A DNA stretch of 64,000 nucleotides from Roseibium sediminicola (lineage in GTDB: Bacteria > Pseudomonadota > Alphaproteobacteria > Rhizobiales > Stappiaceae). The notes beneath the pieces were generated by a model. That model was not told where the DNA came from. It did no database searches and saw only the letters and a program-made list of their open reading frames with translations. The stretch lies in contig NZ_JALNMJ010000005.1 of assembly GCF_023156505.1 (NCBI RefSeq), forward strand, positions 1 through 64,000, written 5' to 3'. Below are positions 1 through 8,839 of the stretch, piece by piece (position 1 is the stretch's first letter; each line of letters begins with the position of its first letter). The position numbers and the translations under genes are program-made.

Positions 1-96
1 GTTCGCAGATACAGTGTGTTGGCATCGGACCCCGCATCAGAACCTGATAACTCTCTGTTGCAAAAGAATGTTCTCAGATTCTTGGGGCCGATGCAC

Positions 97-1527
97 CTAA
101 TGCTTTGAGAAATGCGGGCTAGTTGATGGTCGCACAAGAGCTCGTTTCAAGCTACGTAGCTCACTCTGAGCATCTCTATAGTCCTGCTCAATCGCACGTC
201 CACGTAATAGTAGATCAGATAATCTATCTTCTGTGGCTGACAGTGCTGAGCGATACATTACTTGTTGAGATTTAATGAATGCAATGTTTTCATCAAGGGC
301 CATAGCGCCGGATGAACTCGCAGGTAGTAACTCCTGGTCTAAATGCTGGTGGCATGTAGGACAGTTTTCGAAGGTCACAGCGTTGCTGACTGTTGAACCA
401 AGAGAGAATAGTTTCTTTGTGTCCTGATGCCGCTTAAGGTCTATGTCTAATGCGCTTAAGCGCTTTTTGAGCGATTTGTTTTCTTCTAGAGTTGAACGGA
501 ACTCGGTTTTAGTAACCTCAAGTATTGAGCTAAGCTCTTCGTACCTTTTTTGGGCCGTTTGAAGTGCCTCTCGTATGCTCGCTTCTGCTTCTTCTGTGGA
601 GACCAGTTCCATCTGGTTTATTTCATCGACTTGACGTTGAAGCTCGTGAACAGCACTTTCAAGCTGCACCCAGTCGCCTTCCAAAAAGACTTCTAACGAG
701 ATTCTTGCTTTGTGAGAAAATTCGGCGGTTGGAGTTTTGGGTACGCCAACGAAACGAATAAGATCAACTCCTCCTCGCTCTAGTGATTTTCTCTTCTCAA
801 CCCAATCTGCCTCCAGCAAACTAATTCTCTTGTTAAGTTCAGCACGTTCTCTACGAATTTTTCCGGCATCGAGATTCAATACAAATTCAAGCACTCTCCT
901 GTTGATGTCTTGGATCCGAAACTGAGAGGGCAACGGCCCTTGTACGGTTGACCAACCTCGCTTTTGTTCAACAAAGAACATCGGGAAAAGAGTTTCCAAA
1001 TAAAGTGGGCACTCGGTGCCATCGAATTTTGGAACGGTAGGCAACTGCCAACCGATGAATTCCGCTAGATAATAATGAAATCCACTTTCTCTCGTTGCGG
1101 AGCCCGCGTCGTGGATGAAAAAATCCTTTGGCGTATTCCAAATAGGAATGTCATTGAGTTTTTTTTCTGAAAACTTTGTTGAAATCAATTTGGGATCTGA
1201 GCCACCCACAATCGACCGTTTTGCGTAAAGTAGGTGACCATCTTCGTTTTCTAACTGAATTTCCACATATGACTGAAGGACTTCTTCGTAGTTGGAAGTT
1301 TCAGACTCTTGAATCCGCTCCCTCATTGCGAAAGGAAGTGGGACTGAGAGATTGGTACCGAGAGAGCGTTCTAAACCAAGAACGTAGATAATTGCTTGCA
1401 AGCAAGTGGACTTTCCAGAGGTATTATCTGCTTGTACGATATTTAGGCCGGATTGGAAGTCTAAATCCACTCCAAAGATTGTTTCTGCAGTGATTGAGCG
1501 GAGGTTTAATTTAGAAATATTAAGCAT
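97..1527 (-). CDS. ABC-3C-type SMC/Rad50-like ATPase, apparently lacking its C-terminal half
   Basis: The 476-residue protein opens with an ABC-ATPase N-terminal half: beta strands, then a P-loop ADNTSGKST near residues 33-41. A long Q/E/R-rich coiled coil follows (about 225-370), then a zinc-hook-like CPTC near residue 388 and a second coil. This is the Rad50/RecN-like plan of ATPases in ABC-three-component conflict systems. Those proteins normally return from the coil into a second lobe with the ABC signature and Walker B. Here a TAG at 97-99 stops translation just after the coil, and the remaining 96 bases do not restore the lobe in that frame. It overlaps the upstream gene by 8 bases, so they are co-translated. 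Low GC marks it as acquired. Family assignment is inference from architecture and neighbours. Confidence 0.75.
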   Translation of the reverse strand: MLNISKLNLRSITAETIFGVDLDFQSGLNIVQADNTSGKSTCLQAIIYVLGLERSLGTNLSVPLPFAMRERIQESETSNYEEVLQSYVEIQLENEDGHLLYAKRSIVGGSDPKLISTKFSEKKLNDIPIWNTPKDFFIHDAGSATRESGFHYYLAEFIGWQLPTVPKFDGTECPLYLETLFPMFFVEQKRGWSTVQGPLPSQFRIQDINRRVLEFVLNLDAGKIRRERAELNKRISLLEADWVEKRKSLERGGVDLIRFVGVPKTPTAEFSHKARISLEVFLEGDWVQLESAVHELQRQVDEINQMELVSTEEAEASIREALQTAQKRYEELSSILEVTKTEFRSTLEENKSLKKRLSALDIDLKRHQDTKKLFSLGSTVSNAVTFENCPTCHQHLDQELLPASSSGAMALDENIAFIKSQQVMYRSALSATEDRLSDLLLRGRAIEQDYRDAQSELRSLKRALVRPSTSPHFSKH

Positions 1528-2008
1528 TATTTTCTCTATTCGCAGACAGAACTTGTTTGACGAAAGCTTCTGTCATATGGCTCGAGAATTTATTTAGGAA
1601 AGATAATTCTTCTACAAAAATTTCTTTGTTTGTTGAAAGCAGTTTTGCTACTTGAGTTCCCTGTTCGGTTAAGCGAAGCGCTGCTTTCCCATCAGCGATT
1701 ACCCAATTCGCCAATCCTGCACCTATCAGCAAGTCAATGTTGCGGCCAAATGCGGGTTCGACCCTCAATCTCCATTCTATACTTGATACTTCTCCGCGTA
1801 ATATTTTCGCCAACTTGTCACGAGAAGCTTCCGACCGGAGCGCGTCATTGAGCAAATTCAGTTTAGCAAGTGAAGCCTTCTTTCCACGCGACGTAAACAG
1901 CATAAGAAGTGTAAGCGACAATCGCCAACCGATCCTAAGATCGCCAGGGACTGGCGAAGGTTTGCGCTTGAACGAAATGCGGCGTTCGGCTGGGAAATCA
2001 AAATTCAT
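1520..2008 (-). CDS. ABC-3C middle-component-like protein (winged-helix type)
   Basis: This 162-residue soluble protein has no signal peptide. It opens with a Pro/Arg-rich strand (SFKRKPSPVPGDLRIGW). A helical region follows, then a winged-helix-like segment (about 45-130) ending in LRLTEQGTQVAKLL, a typical wHTH wing and helix pattern. It sits between an effector-like gene and an SMC-like ATPase, overlapping both (11 and 8 bases). That is the position of the middle component in ABC-three-component systems, thought to bridge ATPase and effector. No catalytic motif is visible. The call depends mainly on context and on the wHTH-like pattern. Confidence 0.6.
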   Translation of the reverse strand: MNFDFPAERRISFKRKPSPVPGDLRIGWRLSLTLLMLFTSRGKKASLAKLNLLNDALRSEASRDKLAKILRGEVSSIEWRLRVEPAFGRNIDLLIGAGLANWVIADGKAALRLTEQGTQVAKLLSTNKEIFVEELSFLNKFSSHMTEAFVKQVLSANRENNA

Positions 2009-2952
2009 TTTCGCTCGATTCTTGAAAATCTAATGGACATTCGATCAACCAAGTGCCAACAACTCCCTGCGATATCGCAGAAATTTGCTTCTCAGTTAGG
2101 CTTGGCACTTGAGTTCTTAGAGCGTGTGCAACTTTGTCCATAGAGGAGCTGATCTGTTGAGGAGCGGTGTCCCCCTCAGCTCCAGCCATTTCGAGTCTGC
2201 GTTCCTCGGCAGCGATGCATTCAGTGGAAGCCTCCCAAAAATCCGGGAATGCTTCCCTTAAGTCAGATAATACATTCTCTCGTTCAACATGAGAGTAAAT
2301 GAACTGGGTCTTCCTGCTAATAGTTTTTTCATGCTTGTCGAAGGGGAATGCCCTTTTTAGCTTCTCCTCGACGCGCTGATCTAACCTGCTATGCACGGCG
2401 TCAAGCTGTTCGGCACTCGGCTTTCTAATAAATACATTTGGTCCAACCGACTTTATTCTTAGCTGCGCGAATTCCGTCTCGAAATCTTCCTGACTTTGTA
2501 CAATCGCGCAAAAATTATCCGCAATGAAATTTAGATTTTCTGACTTTAATTCTTTGGCTACTTCTTGAATTCGAGAAATTACATCTTTATTATCTAAAAA
2601 TGGACACAATAAAATCCAATTTGATATCTTTCTGTCTCCGAGTATTTTTGCAACTTTTTCTTTATTTTAATAAGTTTTCTTAAATCGCGCGCGCCTTTGT
2701 TTTTCATAGCACTTGCGGCTTTTGCGATGTCGGAAACCTCTTCTGGCGCATAGCTCTGATAGCATGTCCCATCAGTCGTAATAAACTCAAGGCCTGCGTC
2801 ACCATGAACTTTGTCAGGCACGTCTTGTACGTTCTGGGCTCCATGCCGCACTTGGACGAGTTGTTTGGAAAAGCGTTGCCATTCTTTGCCTTCCCAGTCT
2901 CTCCTATACTTGTATCCCAAGGGCTGACCTCAAAACTAACTAATTTCGTCAT
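1998..2952 (-). pseudogene. ABC-3C effector-like protein broken by two frameshifts
   Basis: Three minus-strand frames together spell one protein of about 317 residues. It starts MTKLVSFEVSP at 2952. It continues after a one-base loss in a C run near 2922 as GYKYRRDWEGKEWQRFSKQL. After a second one-base loss in an A run near 2664 it continues as NKEKVAKILGDRKISNWILL to the stop at 1998. The N-terminal part (WEGKEWQRF, then GDAGLEF and CYQSYAP) resembles the restriction-endonuclease-like domain at the front of ABC-3C effectors. The WILLCPFLDNKDVI stretch matches the next conserved region. Isolated fragments begin with TTG codons lacking ribosome sites, which argues against separate genes. Both breaks lie in homopolymers, so sequencing error is possible. 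Confidence 0.65.
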
Positions 2953-3170
2953 AATCGTATCGAGGCTCTACTTTAGGTCAAAACTGATTTTCAAATCAAC
3001 CAATGGTAAGGTTTTCTTGTTGGAATTGTTCGCATTTTACGAGGCGCACAGGGCGAGTGATGATTATTTGGGGGCCAAGACATGGCATCTGTTTTGGTTC
3101 GAAATTCTCGAAAATGGAATGTAGTTTGCTCTATCAACTTACTTCTTTCGTTTGTCAGGCAGGCCTCCCC

Positions 3171-3656
3171 GTGCCCCTCCACTACCGCCGCTCCACCGCA
3201 GCCGACGCCGAGACCGTCTTTGCCCTTGTCAGCGCCTCCGTGTGCCGGCTGGCGCCCGAGCCTTAACCTCAAGGAGTGGTCGACACCTGGATGTCCGGCC
3301 GTCATGTGGAGGATTACCGGGCGGAGTGCGCGTCAGGCGCGATCTGGGTGGTGGAGAGCGGCGGCAAGGCCGTCGGCTTTGCGCAAGGGGTGCCCGGGGA
3401 GGTCAAACGGCTGTTTGTCGACGCGGCGGCGGTCGGCTTGGGCGCCGGGGCGGGGCTGATGGAGCGGGCGCTTGCCGATGCGCGGGCCGGGGGCGTGGAT
3501 CTGGTGCGGATCGACGCGACGCTGAATGCCGTCTCTTTTTATGAAAAATGGGGCTTTCGGGAAACCGGCCGCGGGGTCTTTCCCGGCCGCACGGCGCCCT
3601 TGCCGCAGATCGACGTGGTGCTGCTGGAAAAACGCTTCGAGGCGGAGCCTGCCTGA
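3171..3656 (+). pseudogene. GNAT N-acetyltransferase with an internal TAA
   Basis: A GTG at 3171 opens VPLHYRRSTAADAETVF, a typical GNAT N-terminus. The same frame meets TAA at 3264-3266 and then continues openly as PQGVVDTWMSGRHVEDYRAE to 3656. The downstream part has the GNAT core: VKRLFVDAAAVGLGAGAGLM, the acetyl-CoA loop region, and ATLNAVSFYEKWGFRETG. In relatives the context is usually Leu-Ala-Pro-x-Pro-Tyr, so TAC to TAA is the simplest explanation. No good internal start with a ribosome site follows the stop; a GTG at 3276 is possible but would lose the first helices. Substrate unknown. Confidence 0.7.
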
Positions 3657-3747
3657 AGGGACCAAGTTGATGGCTTGTCCGGCAATCCCTGCGTGCCCCG
3701 GTGCCAGTGCAAATGGCAGACGATCTGTTCGCAGCTGCCAAAGTTAT

Positions 3748-4018
3748 CTCTCCCGTTGGGAATGGGCAGACTGTTGACAAACTCACGGCGTCATTCCGGA
3801 CGGTCTGCAGCGCAGCTGCATGGCCAGATCCGGAATCCAGCGGATAATTCGCGCCGCAGGTGCGCCTTGTTCAATAAATTCAGATGCTTGTTTGGATCTG
3901 TGCTCGCTTTCGCTCGCGCTGACATGCTGGATTCCGGATCAGCGTGCAGCATCGCTGCACTTGTCCGGAAAGACGGAGGCGAGGGTCTGTCAGCAGTCTA
4001 ACCTCTCCCAATGGGAGC
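3748..4018. repeat. Nested inverted-repeat intergenic element
   Basis: This fills the 410-base gap between the GNAT pseudogene and the exporter permease. The outer arms 3748-3778 and 3989-4018 are imperfect inverted copies sharing GTCA-x-CAGTCT and a CTCTCCCxxTGGGA core. Inside, 3827-3840 (GATCCGGAATCCAG) and 3927-3940 (CTGGATTCCGGATC) are a perfect 14-base inverted repeat. Each is accompanied by a TCCGGA motif (3793-3799, 3963-3969). No ORF of interest is present. The structure suggests a small non-coding mobile or palindromic repeat. Confidence 0.6.
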
Positions 4019-4066
4019 GGGAGCCAAGCTCCACCTTATGCAATGGCTTCCAGGCACCCAAACGCC

Positions 4067-5611
4067 TCAGACCGCCCTCCCCCTCGGCCTCACCCCCCAC
4101 GCACTTCCTAGCACAATCACCAACAACACAACCGGCAGCACCGCCAGCGCACTCCCCGCCGCAACAAGCGCCGTCGCGCCCGCGCAGGAGATGGAGGCGC
4201 CGGCTTCTGCCAAGGTCGAGGCCTTGGAGGCGACCTGGCGGCGGCGGAAAGTGGTGCGGCTGGCCTGGGCGCGGAACCAGAGCTGGATCAGGATCGCGCA
4301 AGCCGCAGCGATCATGGCGCCAAGGAAGGTGATGAGCGCGCCCCAGACCGACAGGGCGGCGAGGGTGAGGGTGATCGGCAGCAGCACGGCGACGATCAGC
4401 GCTTGCGCCGCCAGGACCTTTGCCCAGAGGCGCGTTGCGGGGGAGATCGGGGCCGTTGCGATGAGATCGGGCGCGTCCTCGCCCGAGATCGTCAGCCAGG
4501 CGAGACCGCCGGCGAGCTGTCCGGTGGCCATGACGATCACGGGGGCGACCAGCACGGAAATCTCCGTGTTTTCGCCGAAACTGACCCAGAGCATCACGGC
4601 GGGCGGGACCAGGTAAAGCACCTGCATCAGCGTCTGGGAGACCAGCCAGGGATCGCGGGCGATCAGCTTCAGTTCCTTGGAGACCAGCGCACCGAGGGGC
4701 GAGCGGCCGCGGAAGGCCCGTGTTGCCGCGCGTTTTTTCGGGCTTGTCTCGGCAACGCCGAGCGCTCTGACGACACTTTGGCGGAACTGGACCGCGCCCA
4801 ACCCGGCGCCCACAGCAAAAAAGGCCAGGGACCCGCCAAGCATCAGGGTGAGGACGTTCAGTTGACCGGCGACCGCGCGGGCGGGAAACCACCAGAGCGA
4901 GCTTGCGGCCGGGACATGCAGGCTCAGGAACTCCGCCTCCAGAAGCGCAAACCGCGACATCGTGCCGAAGGAGAGGATCGCGACCACCTGCAGGCCGATC
5001 AGGAAGGCGGCGCCGACGACCGCGGCGAGGATCTGCGCGGCGAGCCTTGTGCGCCGCGGCCCCAAGGTCCGGAAAAGTGCAAGCGTGATCAGCACGCCCG
5101 CGCCGGTCGCGGTCAGGGAGGCGGCGAGGATGACCAGATAGCCGGCAAGCCAGTGGCTGCCGCCGAGGCTGGCCGCCACGTTCAGGAAGGGCGAGAGCAC
5201 CAGCGCGGACATCAGCCAGCTGGTCACCGCCATCATGGCGATGCGCACCAGGAAGAGGTCCCGGGAGGGCGCGGGCGAGGACAGGATCAGGTCGAGGTCG
5301 TCGCGGGCATAAAAGGCGCGGGTGACCGACTCGATCGCCTGGGACAGCATCATGGTGGTGCTCAGCAGCACCGAGACCGAAATCACCGCCAGCGCGGTCT
5401 GGTCGAGCTGGAACCCTCCGGCGAACTGGGGGCTGAGCACCGCATAGGCGATCAGATGCAGCACCGCGTAGACAAGCCCCATGCCGATCAGCGTGCGCCT
5501 GAGGCTGGTGTTGCGCCAGCCGGAAAAGATCCAGGCCCAGTCGCGCCAGGCCAGCCGCAATTCATGCCTTGAAAAGCGTAGAATAGCTGACGGCGCCAGG
5601 GCTCCGCTCAT
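4067..5611 (-). CDS. ABC-2-type exporter permease
   Basis: A 514-residue integral membrane protein with about 12 hydrophobic segments. The first membrane segment follows a short basic cytoplasmic stretch (RHELRLAWRDW, about 13-23). A central cytoplasmic segment (about residues 285-325: SPKKRAATRAFRGRSPLGA) separates two membrane halves, and a second ABC-2-like RDPWLVSQ motif follows. This fits a full-length two-half permease. Its ATG overlaps the stop of the ATPase gene (ATGA at 5608-5611), so the two are translationally coupled and form one exporter. The substrate is not evident. The C-terminus ends in a hydrophobic helix and a short basic tail (RPRGRAV). Confidence 0.8.
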   Translation of the reverse strand: MSGALAPSAILRFSRHELRLAWRDWAWIFSGWRNTSLRRTLIGMGLVYAVLHLIAYAVLSPQFAGGFQLDQTALAVISVSVLLSTTMMLSQAIESVTRAFYARDDLDLILSSPAPSRDLFLVRIAMMAVTSWLMSALVLSPFLNVAASLGGSHWLAGYLVILAASLTATGAGVLITLALFRTLGPRRTRLAAQILAAVVGAAFLIGLQVVAILSFGTMSRFALLEAEFLSLHVPAASSLWWFPARAVAGQLNVLTLMLGGSLAFFAVGAGLGAVQFRQSVVRALGVAETSPKKRAATRAFRGRSPLGALVSKELKLIARDPWLVSQTLMQVLYLVPPAVMLWVSFGENTEISVLVAPVIVMATGQLAGGLAWLTISGEDAPDLIATAPISPATRLWAKVLAAQALIVAVLLPITLTLAALSVWGALITFLGAMIAAACAILIQLWFRAQASRTTFRRRQVASKASTLAEAGASISCAGATALVAAGSALAVLPVVLLVIVLGSAWGVRPRGRAV

Positions 5612-6405
5612 GCGACTTTCTCACCGATTTTCAGAGTGTCTTCCGTCAGCGCTTCGCTTGTCGCACCGCCGCCGACGATTTTCAGGAAAATATCCTCCAG
5701 GGAATGGCCCTCGGCGCTTGCGCGCGTGCGCAGCTCGTTCAGCGTGCCTTCGGCAACAAGCCGGCCTTGCGCTATGATGCCGATCCGGTCGGCCATGCGC
5801 TCGGCGACCTCCAGGATATGCGTCGTCATGATGACGGTGACGCCCTTCGAGACGAGATCGGTCAGCACCTGTTTCACCTGCCGGGCGGAGCCCGCGTCGA
5901 GACCGGTCAGTGGTTCGTCGAGAATGATCAGCCGCGGCTCGTGGATCAGCGCGCCGGCCAGCGCCACCTTCTGGCGCATGCCCTTGGAGAAGCCGCCGCA
6001 GCGCTCACCCGCATGAGGGCCGAGCCCGAAGGCCTCGAGCAGGCCGTCGGCCTTGGCTTGCGCGTAATCCGCCTCCATGCTCCAGAGACCGGCGACGAAT
6101 TCAAGATATTCCAGCGGCGTCAGCTTGTCATAGACCATCGGTTCGTCCGGAACCCAGGCCAGGATCCGCTTGGCGGCAACGGGATCCTGGAAGGCATCGA
6201 TGCCGCAGACGCTGACAGACCCCGCATCGGCCTCGAGCAGCCCGGAGACCATCCGGAGCGTCGTCGTCTTGCCCGCGCCGTTCGGCCCGAGCAGGGCATA
6301 GAACTCGCCTGCCTTCACCCGCAGCGACAGATCGTTCACAGCGGGGTCCTTGAAGCGCTTGTGAAGATTGCGGATTTCGAGGGCAGCTGGGCTGTCGGTC
6401 GGCAT
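5608..6405 (-). CDS. ABC exporter ATP-binding protein
   Basis: The 265-residue protein is a complete ABC ATPase domain. It has Walker A GPNGAGKTT near 39-47, a signature FSKGMRQKV near 138, Walker B RLIILDEP followed by LTGLDAGS, and the H-loop TTHIL. The CcmA/NatA-like subfamily features (DAFQDPVAAKRILAWVPDEP) fit ABC-2 exporters. It is the first gene of a two-gene minus-strand operon with the permease overlapped by 4 bases. It powers the exporter at the inner membrane. The upstream 430-base intergenic region is shared with the divergent LodA-like gene. Confidence 0.9.
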   Translation of the reverse strand: MPTDSPAALEIRNLHKRFKDPAVNDLSLRVKAGEFYALLGPNGAGKTTTLRMVSGLLEADAGSVSVCGIDAFQDPVAAKRILAWVPDEPMVYDKLTPLEYLEFVAGLWSMEADYAQAKADGLLEAFGLGPHAGERCGGFSKGMRQKVALAGALIHEPRLIILDEPLTGLDAGSARQVKQVLTDLVSKGVTVIMTTHILEVAERMADRIGIIAQGRLVAEGTLNELRTRASAEGHSLEDIFLKIVGGGATSEALTEDTLKIGEKVA

Positions 6406-6832
6406 CGGTTACTCGTTTGGACAAGGTTGCAGGGGAGCTTACGTCGGGGACCTTTCGGTCCGGTAAAACCGGGGCAATCGCCTTTTCCGGACCAATCAGA
6501 TCTGTTGCCGGAGACGGCACTGTTTCAAAAAATTCCTCTAGGGTATTTGTCAATATTTGACCAAATATTCCAACATTTCTGCCGTTGATGGCCCTCTATG
6601 AGGGAGTTATGGCTATTCTGTGGTGTCATTTTTCTCAATTGCGGATAAAAAAATCACACATATTCTGAAAAAAAACGTAATGTTAGCAAGGTGGTTTTTG
6701 GAGTTCATTCAGATTAGGGCGGCTCAGTTAGGTAATTAGAAATTTAATATTATTTATGTTTCGAGATTTCCTTGTTTTTGCTTGCCTCTGAATGCCTGCC
6801 TGGAATCAATCCCAACCCTGGAGTGAACGTTT
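6406..6832. other. Divergent AT-rich intergenic region
   Basis: 427 bases between the ABC ATPase gene and the LodA-like gene, distinctly AT-rich from about 6530 to 6780. It contains an 18-base palindrome listed separately. No ORF or RNA was recognised. It presumably holds both divergent promoters. Confidence 0.6.
6552..6569. promoter_or_regulatory. 18-base palindrome, candidate operator
   Basis: AATATTTG and CAAATATT flank a two-base AC centre, giving a perfect dyad 264 bases upstream of the LodA-like start and 147 bases from the divergent ABC ATPase start. The symmetry fits a dimeric regulator site. The regulator is unknown. Confidence 0.45.
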
Positions 6833-8839
6833 ATGAAGCGGCGTGATTTTCTGTCCTCCGTCGGCGTTGGTCTTGGACTTTCTGTTGCCAACCTGCCGTT
6901 CCTGCCAAAACTGGCACTGGCCTCCGCGCCGAAGCTGGAAGCGGCGGATCCGGACGCGGAAATCGCCCGGGTCGGTATCTATCCGGCCATCGGCATTTGC
7001 CGCGTTGGCGGCAGTCAGAAGTGGTTCTATGCGCCAGAGCTGCCGGGCGTGCCGGCAAATCCGGAGGGCGGCTTCAAGGACGGCACCAGCAAGATCAAGA
7101 AACAGGTGCAGCGGTTTCGGGTCTTTGCCTTTGACAGTGAAGGCCGGGTGATTTCCGAGCTGACCGAAAAGACCGCCAGGATCGTATGGCGGGTGCACCT
7201 GGCGAACACCAAGGCTGCCTGGTACGGCTTCAACAATCCGCTAGATAACGGGCAAAGCGCTCCCGGCCTGCCGACCCAGAAGCGCAACCAGTTCCTGCAA
7301 TCACAGGAAAAACGGGAACGGATGCTGGTTATCGATCCCGGCCCTGTGACCATTTCCGGTGCCCGGGAGAACTGGGAGGGAGACAGGCCGGAATACGGCA
7401 TGACGGGCCGGTTCTGGCAAAGTGTCGACGTCTCGCTGGGCCAGCTGCGGACCGACGAGGCCGGGCGCCTGCTTGTGGTCCCGCCGGACGGGGTTTCCGC
7501 AAGTCCCCGCGGGGCGGAGATCACCAGTTTTGCGGATAATGACGGCTGGTACGACGATTGGTGCGACGGGCCCGTGGACGCAACCGTCACCCTTCCGGAT
7601 GGCCGGACCCTGACGGCGGACGGTTCGTGGGTTGCGTGCGTGGGACCCAATTTTGCTCCCGAAATTCCGCCCATCAGCTCCTTGTATGATGTCATTGAGA
7701 GCATGAACTGGGAGCAGGGCTGGATTGCCGATCCCGAAAAGCCCGTGTCGTTCCGCCGGGACGTCTATCCGACCTTCCGCCGTGCCGCGCTGATGGAATG
7801 GGTGTCGGCGGCGGCAAACCTGCGCAAGGGCTGGCTCGATATCGGCGATTTCTCGGACCCGGACTATCTGAAGCAACTGGCCGATCCGAGTGACGCAAAT
7901 GCGGCGTTCCGGCAATCGGTGCTCGAAAACTTCCGCGATCCGTCGGATCACTCGCCGACGGCCTTCATTGATCAGCACCTCAAGATACCGCTGATGCCGG
8001 GAGACGGGGTCAATTTCAACAGCAGCCCGTTGACGTGGTTCCAGTTCCCGCAACTGCAATACGAGATGCTGAACAGCTGGGCGGCAGGTGATTTTGTCAA
8101 CGACTTCGAAGATCCGTCGCTCGACGACATTCGCGACCTCGACGACCTGCCGGTAGAAGCCCGCCCGCATGCGCTCACGGAAGCCGCGCTGGAGCCCTGT
8201 TCCGGCGGTGCCTTCCATCCGGGTGTCGAGCTTTCCTATTACCTGCGGCTGGCGCCGCTTTATCAGCGGCACACCGACCAGGGCGCCGAACCTTTCAGGA
8301 TCGCGCGGGGGAACCGCCCGTCGCTGGTACAGGATCTGGGGCTCTTGCTTGATTTCGGAGCGGCCACGTCCGGCGATACGCCCGCCATCGGTCCGCAAAT
8401 GCCGGGCGACCTGACACGCTGGATGGGGTTGCCCTGGCAGCCGGATGCCTTCAGCTGCCAGCGGGTTGCGATGCAGGATGACTTTCCGGTGCCTGTCTGG
8501 TGGCCTGCGTTGCTGCCGGTGGATGTGTTGCCAGAGCACAGCTACGAACAGGCGATGCGCGAGGATCTGTCGGCCGAAGAACGCCTCAAGTTCTTCAACA
8601 ATCGCGAGTGGTGGGCGCGGGGCGTTCCGGGAATTGGCTATCACGCCAACGCCAGCTACTGGGACGGCATCCAGAACATGATCAGGATCTGGCAGGAAAT
8701 GGGATTCGTCGTCTCCAGGCCCGGGCCCGCCGAAGGCCAGAGCGTGTCCGGTATTCCGGAAACCGTGTTTGTCGAGGTCGATCGGGGGAACACGGAAAAC
8801 CGCTACGACTGGCAGCCGTCCGACGGCCAGTTGCCCTGA
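6833..8839 (+). CDS. lodA: LodA/GoxA-family quinone-cofactor amino-acid oxidase with Tat-like signal
   Basis: A 668-residue protein of the LodA/GoxA family, which oxidatively deaminates amino acids to H2O2 and ammonia using a cysteine tryptophylquinone built from its own Cys and Trp. Family landmarks are ARVGIYPAIGICRVGGS near 45, the GGAFHPGVELSYYLR segment near 461, and WMGLPWQPDAFSCQ. The Cys there (C542) and W593 or W594 in NNREWWARG are the likely cofactor residues. The N-terminus KRRDFLSSVG plus a hydrophobic stretch ending ALASA looks like a Tat signal. LodB follows with a TGATG overlap. Whether the substrate is lysine, glycine or another amino acid cannot be told. The symbol is family-level. 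Confidence 0.85.
   Translation: MKRRDFLSSVGVGLGLSVANLPFLPKLALASAPKLEAADPDAEIARVGIYPAIGICRVGGSQKWFYAPELPGVPANPEGGFKDGTSKIKKQVQRFRVFAFDSEGRVISELTEKTARIVWRVHLANTKAAWYGFNNPLDNGQSAPGLPTQKRNQFLQSQEKRERMLVIDPGPVTISGARENWEGDRPEYGMTGRFWQSVDVSLGQLRTDEAGRLLVVPPDGVSASPRGAEITSFADNDGWYDDWCDGPVDATVTLPDGRTLTADGSWVACVGPNFAPEIPPISSLYDVIESMNWEQGWIADPEKPVSFRRDVYPTFRRAALMEWVSAAANLRKGWLDIGDFSDPDYLKQLADPSDANAAFRQSVLENFRDPSDHSPTAFIDQHLKIPLMPGDGVNFNSSPLTWFQFPQLQYEMLNSWAAGDFVNDFEDPSLDDIRDLDDLPVEARPHALTEAALEPCSGGAFHPGVELSYYLRLAPLYQRHTDQGAEPFRIARGNRPSLVQDLGLLLDFGAATSGDTPAIGPQMPGDLTRWMGLPWQPDAFSCQRVAMQDDFPVPVWWPALLPVDVLPEHSYEQAMREDLSAEERLKFFNNREWWARGVPGIGYHANASYWDGIQNMIRIWQEMGFVVSRPGPAEGQSVSGIPETVFVEVDRGNTENRYDWQPSDGQLP

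Noticed and set aside
4403..5572. 389-codon plus-strand ORF opposite the exporter permease
   Set aside because: Antisense shadow in GC-rich DNA: composition is His/Gly/Asp/Gln-rich without any recognisable fold, while the minus strand encodes a coherent permease.
8500..8838. Longer LodB frame starting inside lodA
   Set aside because: The extension overlaps lodA codons and is Arg/Gly-rich; the ATG at 8839 gives the normal FAD-binding start.
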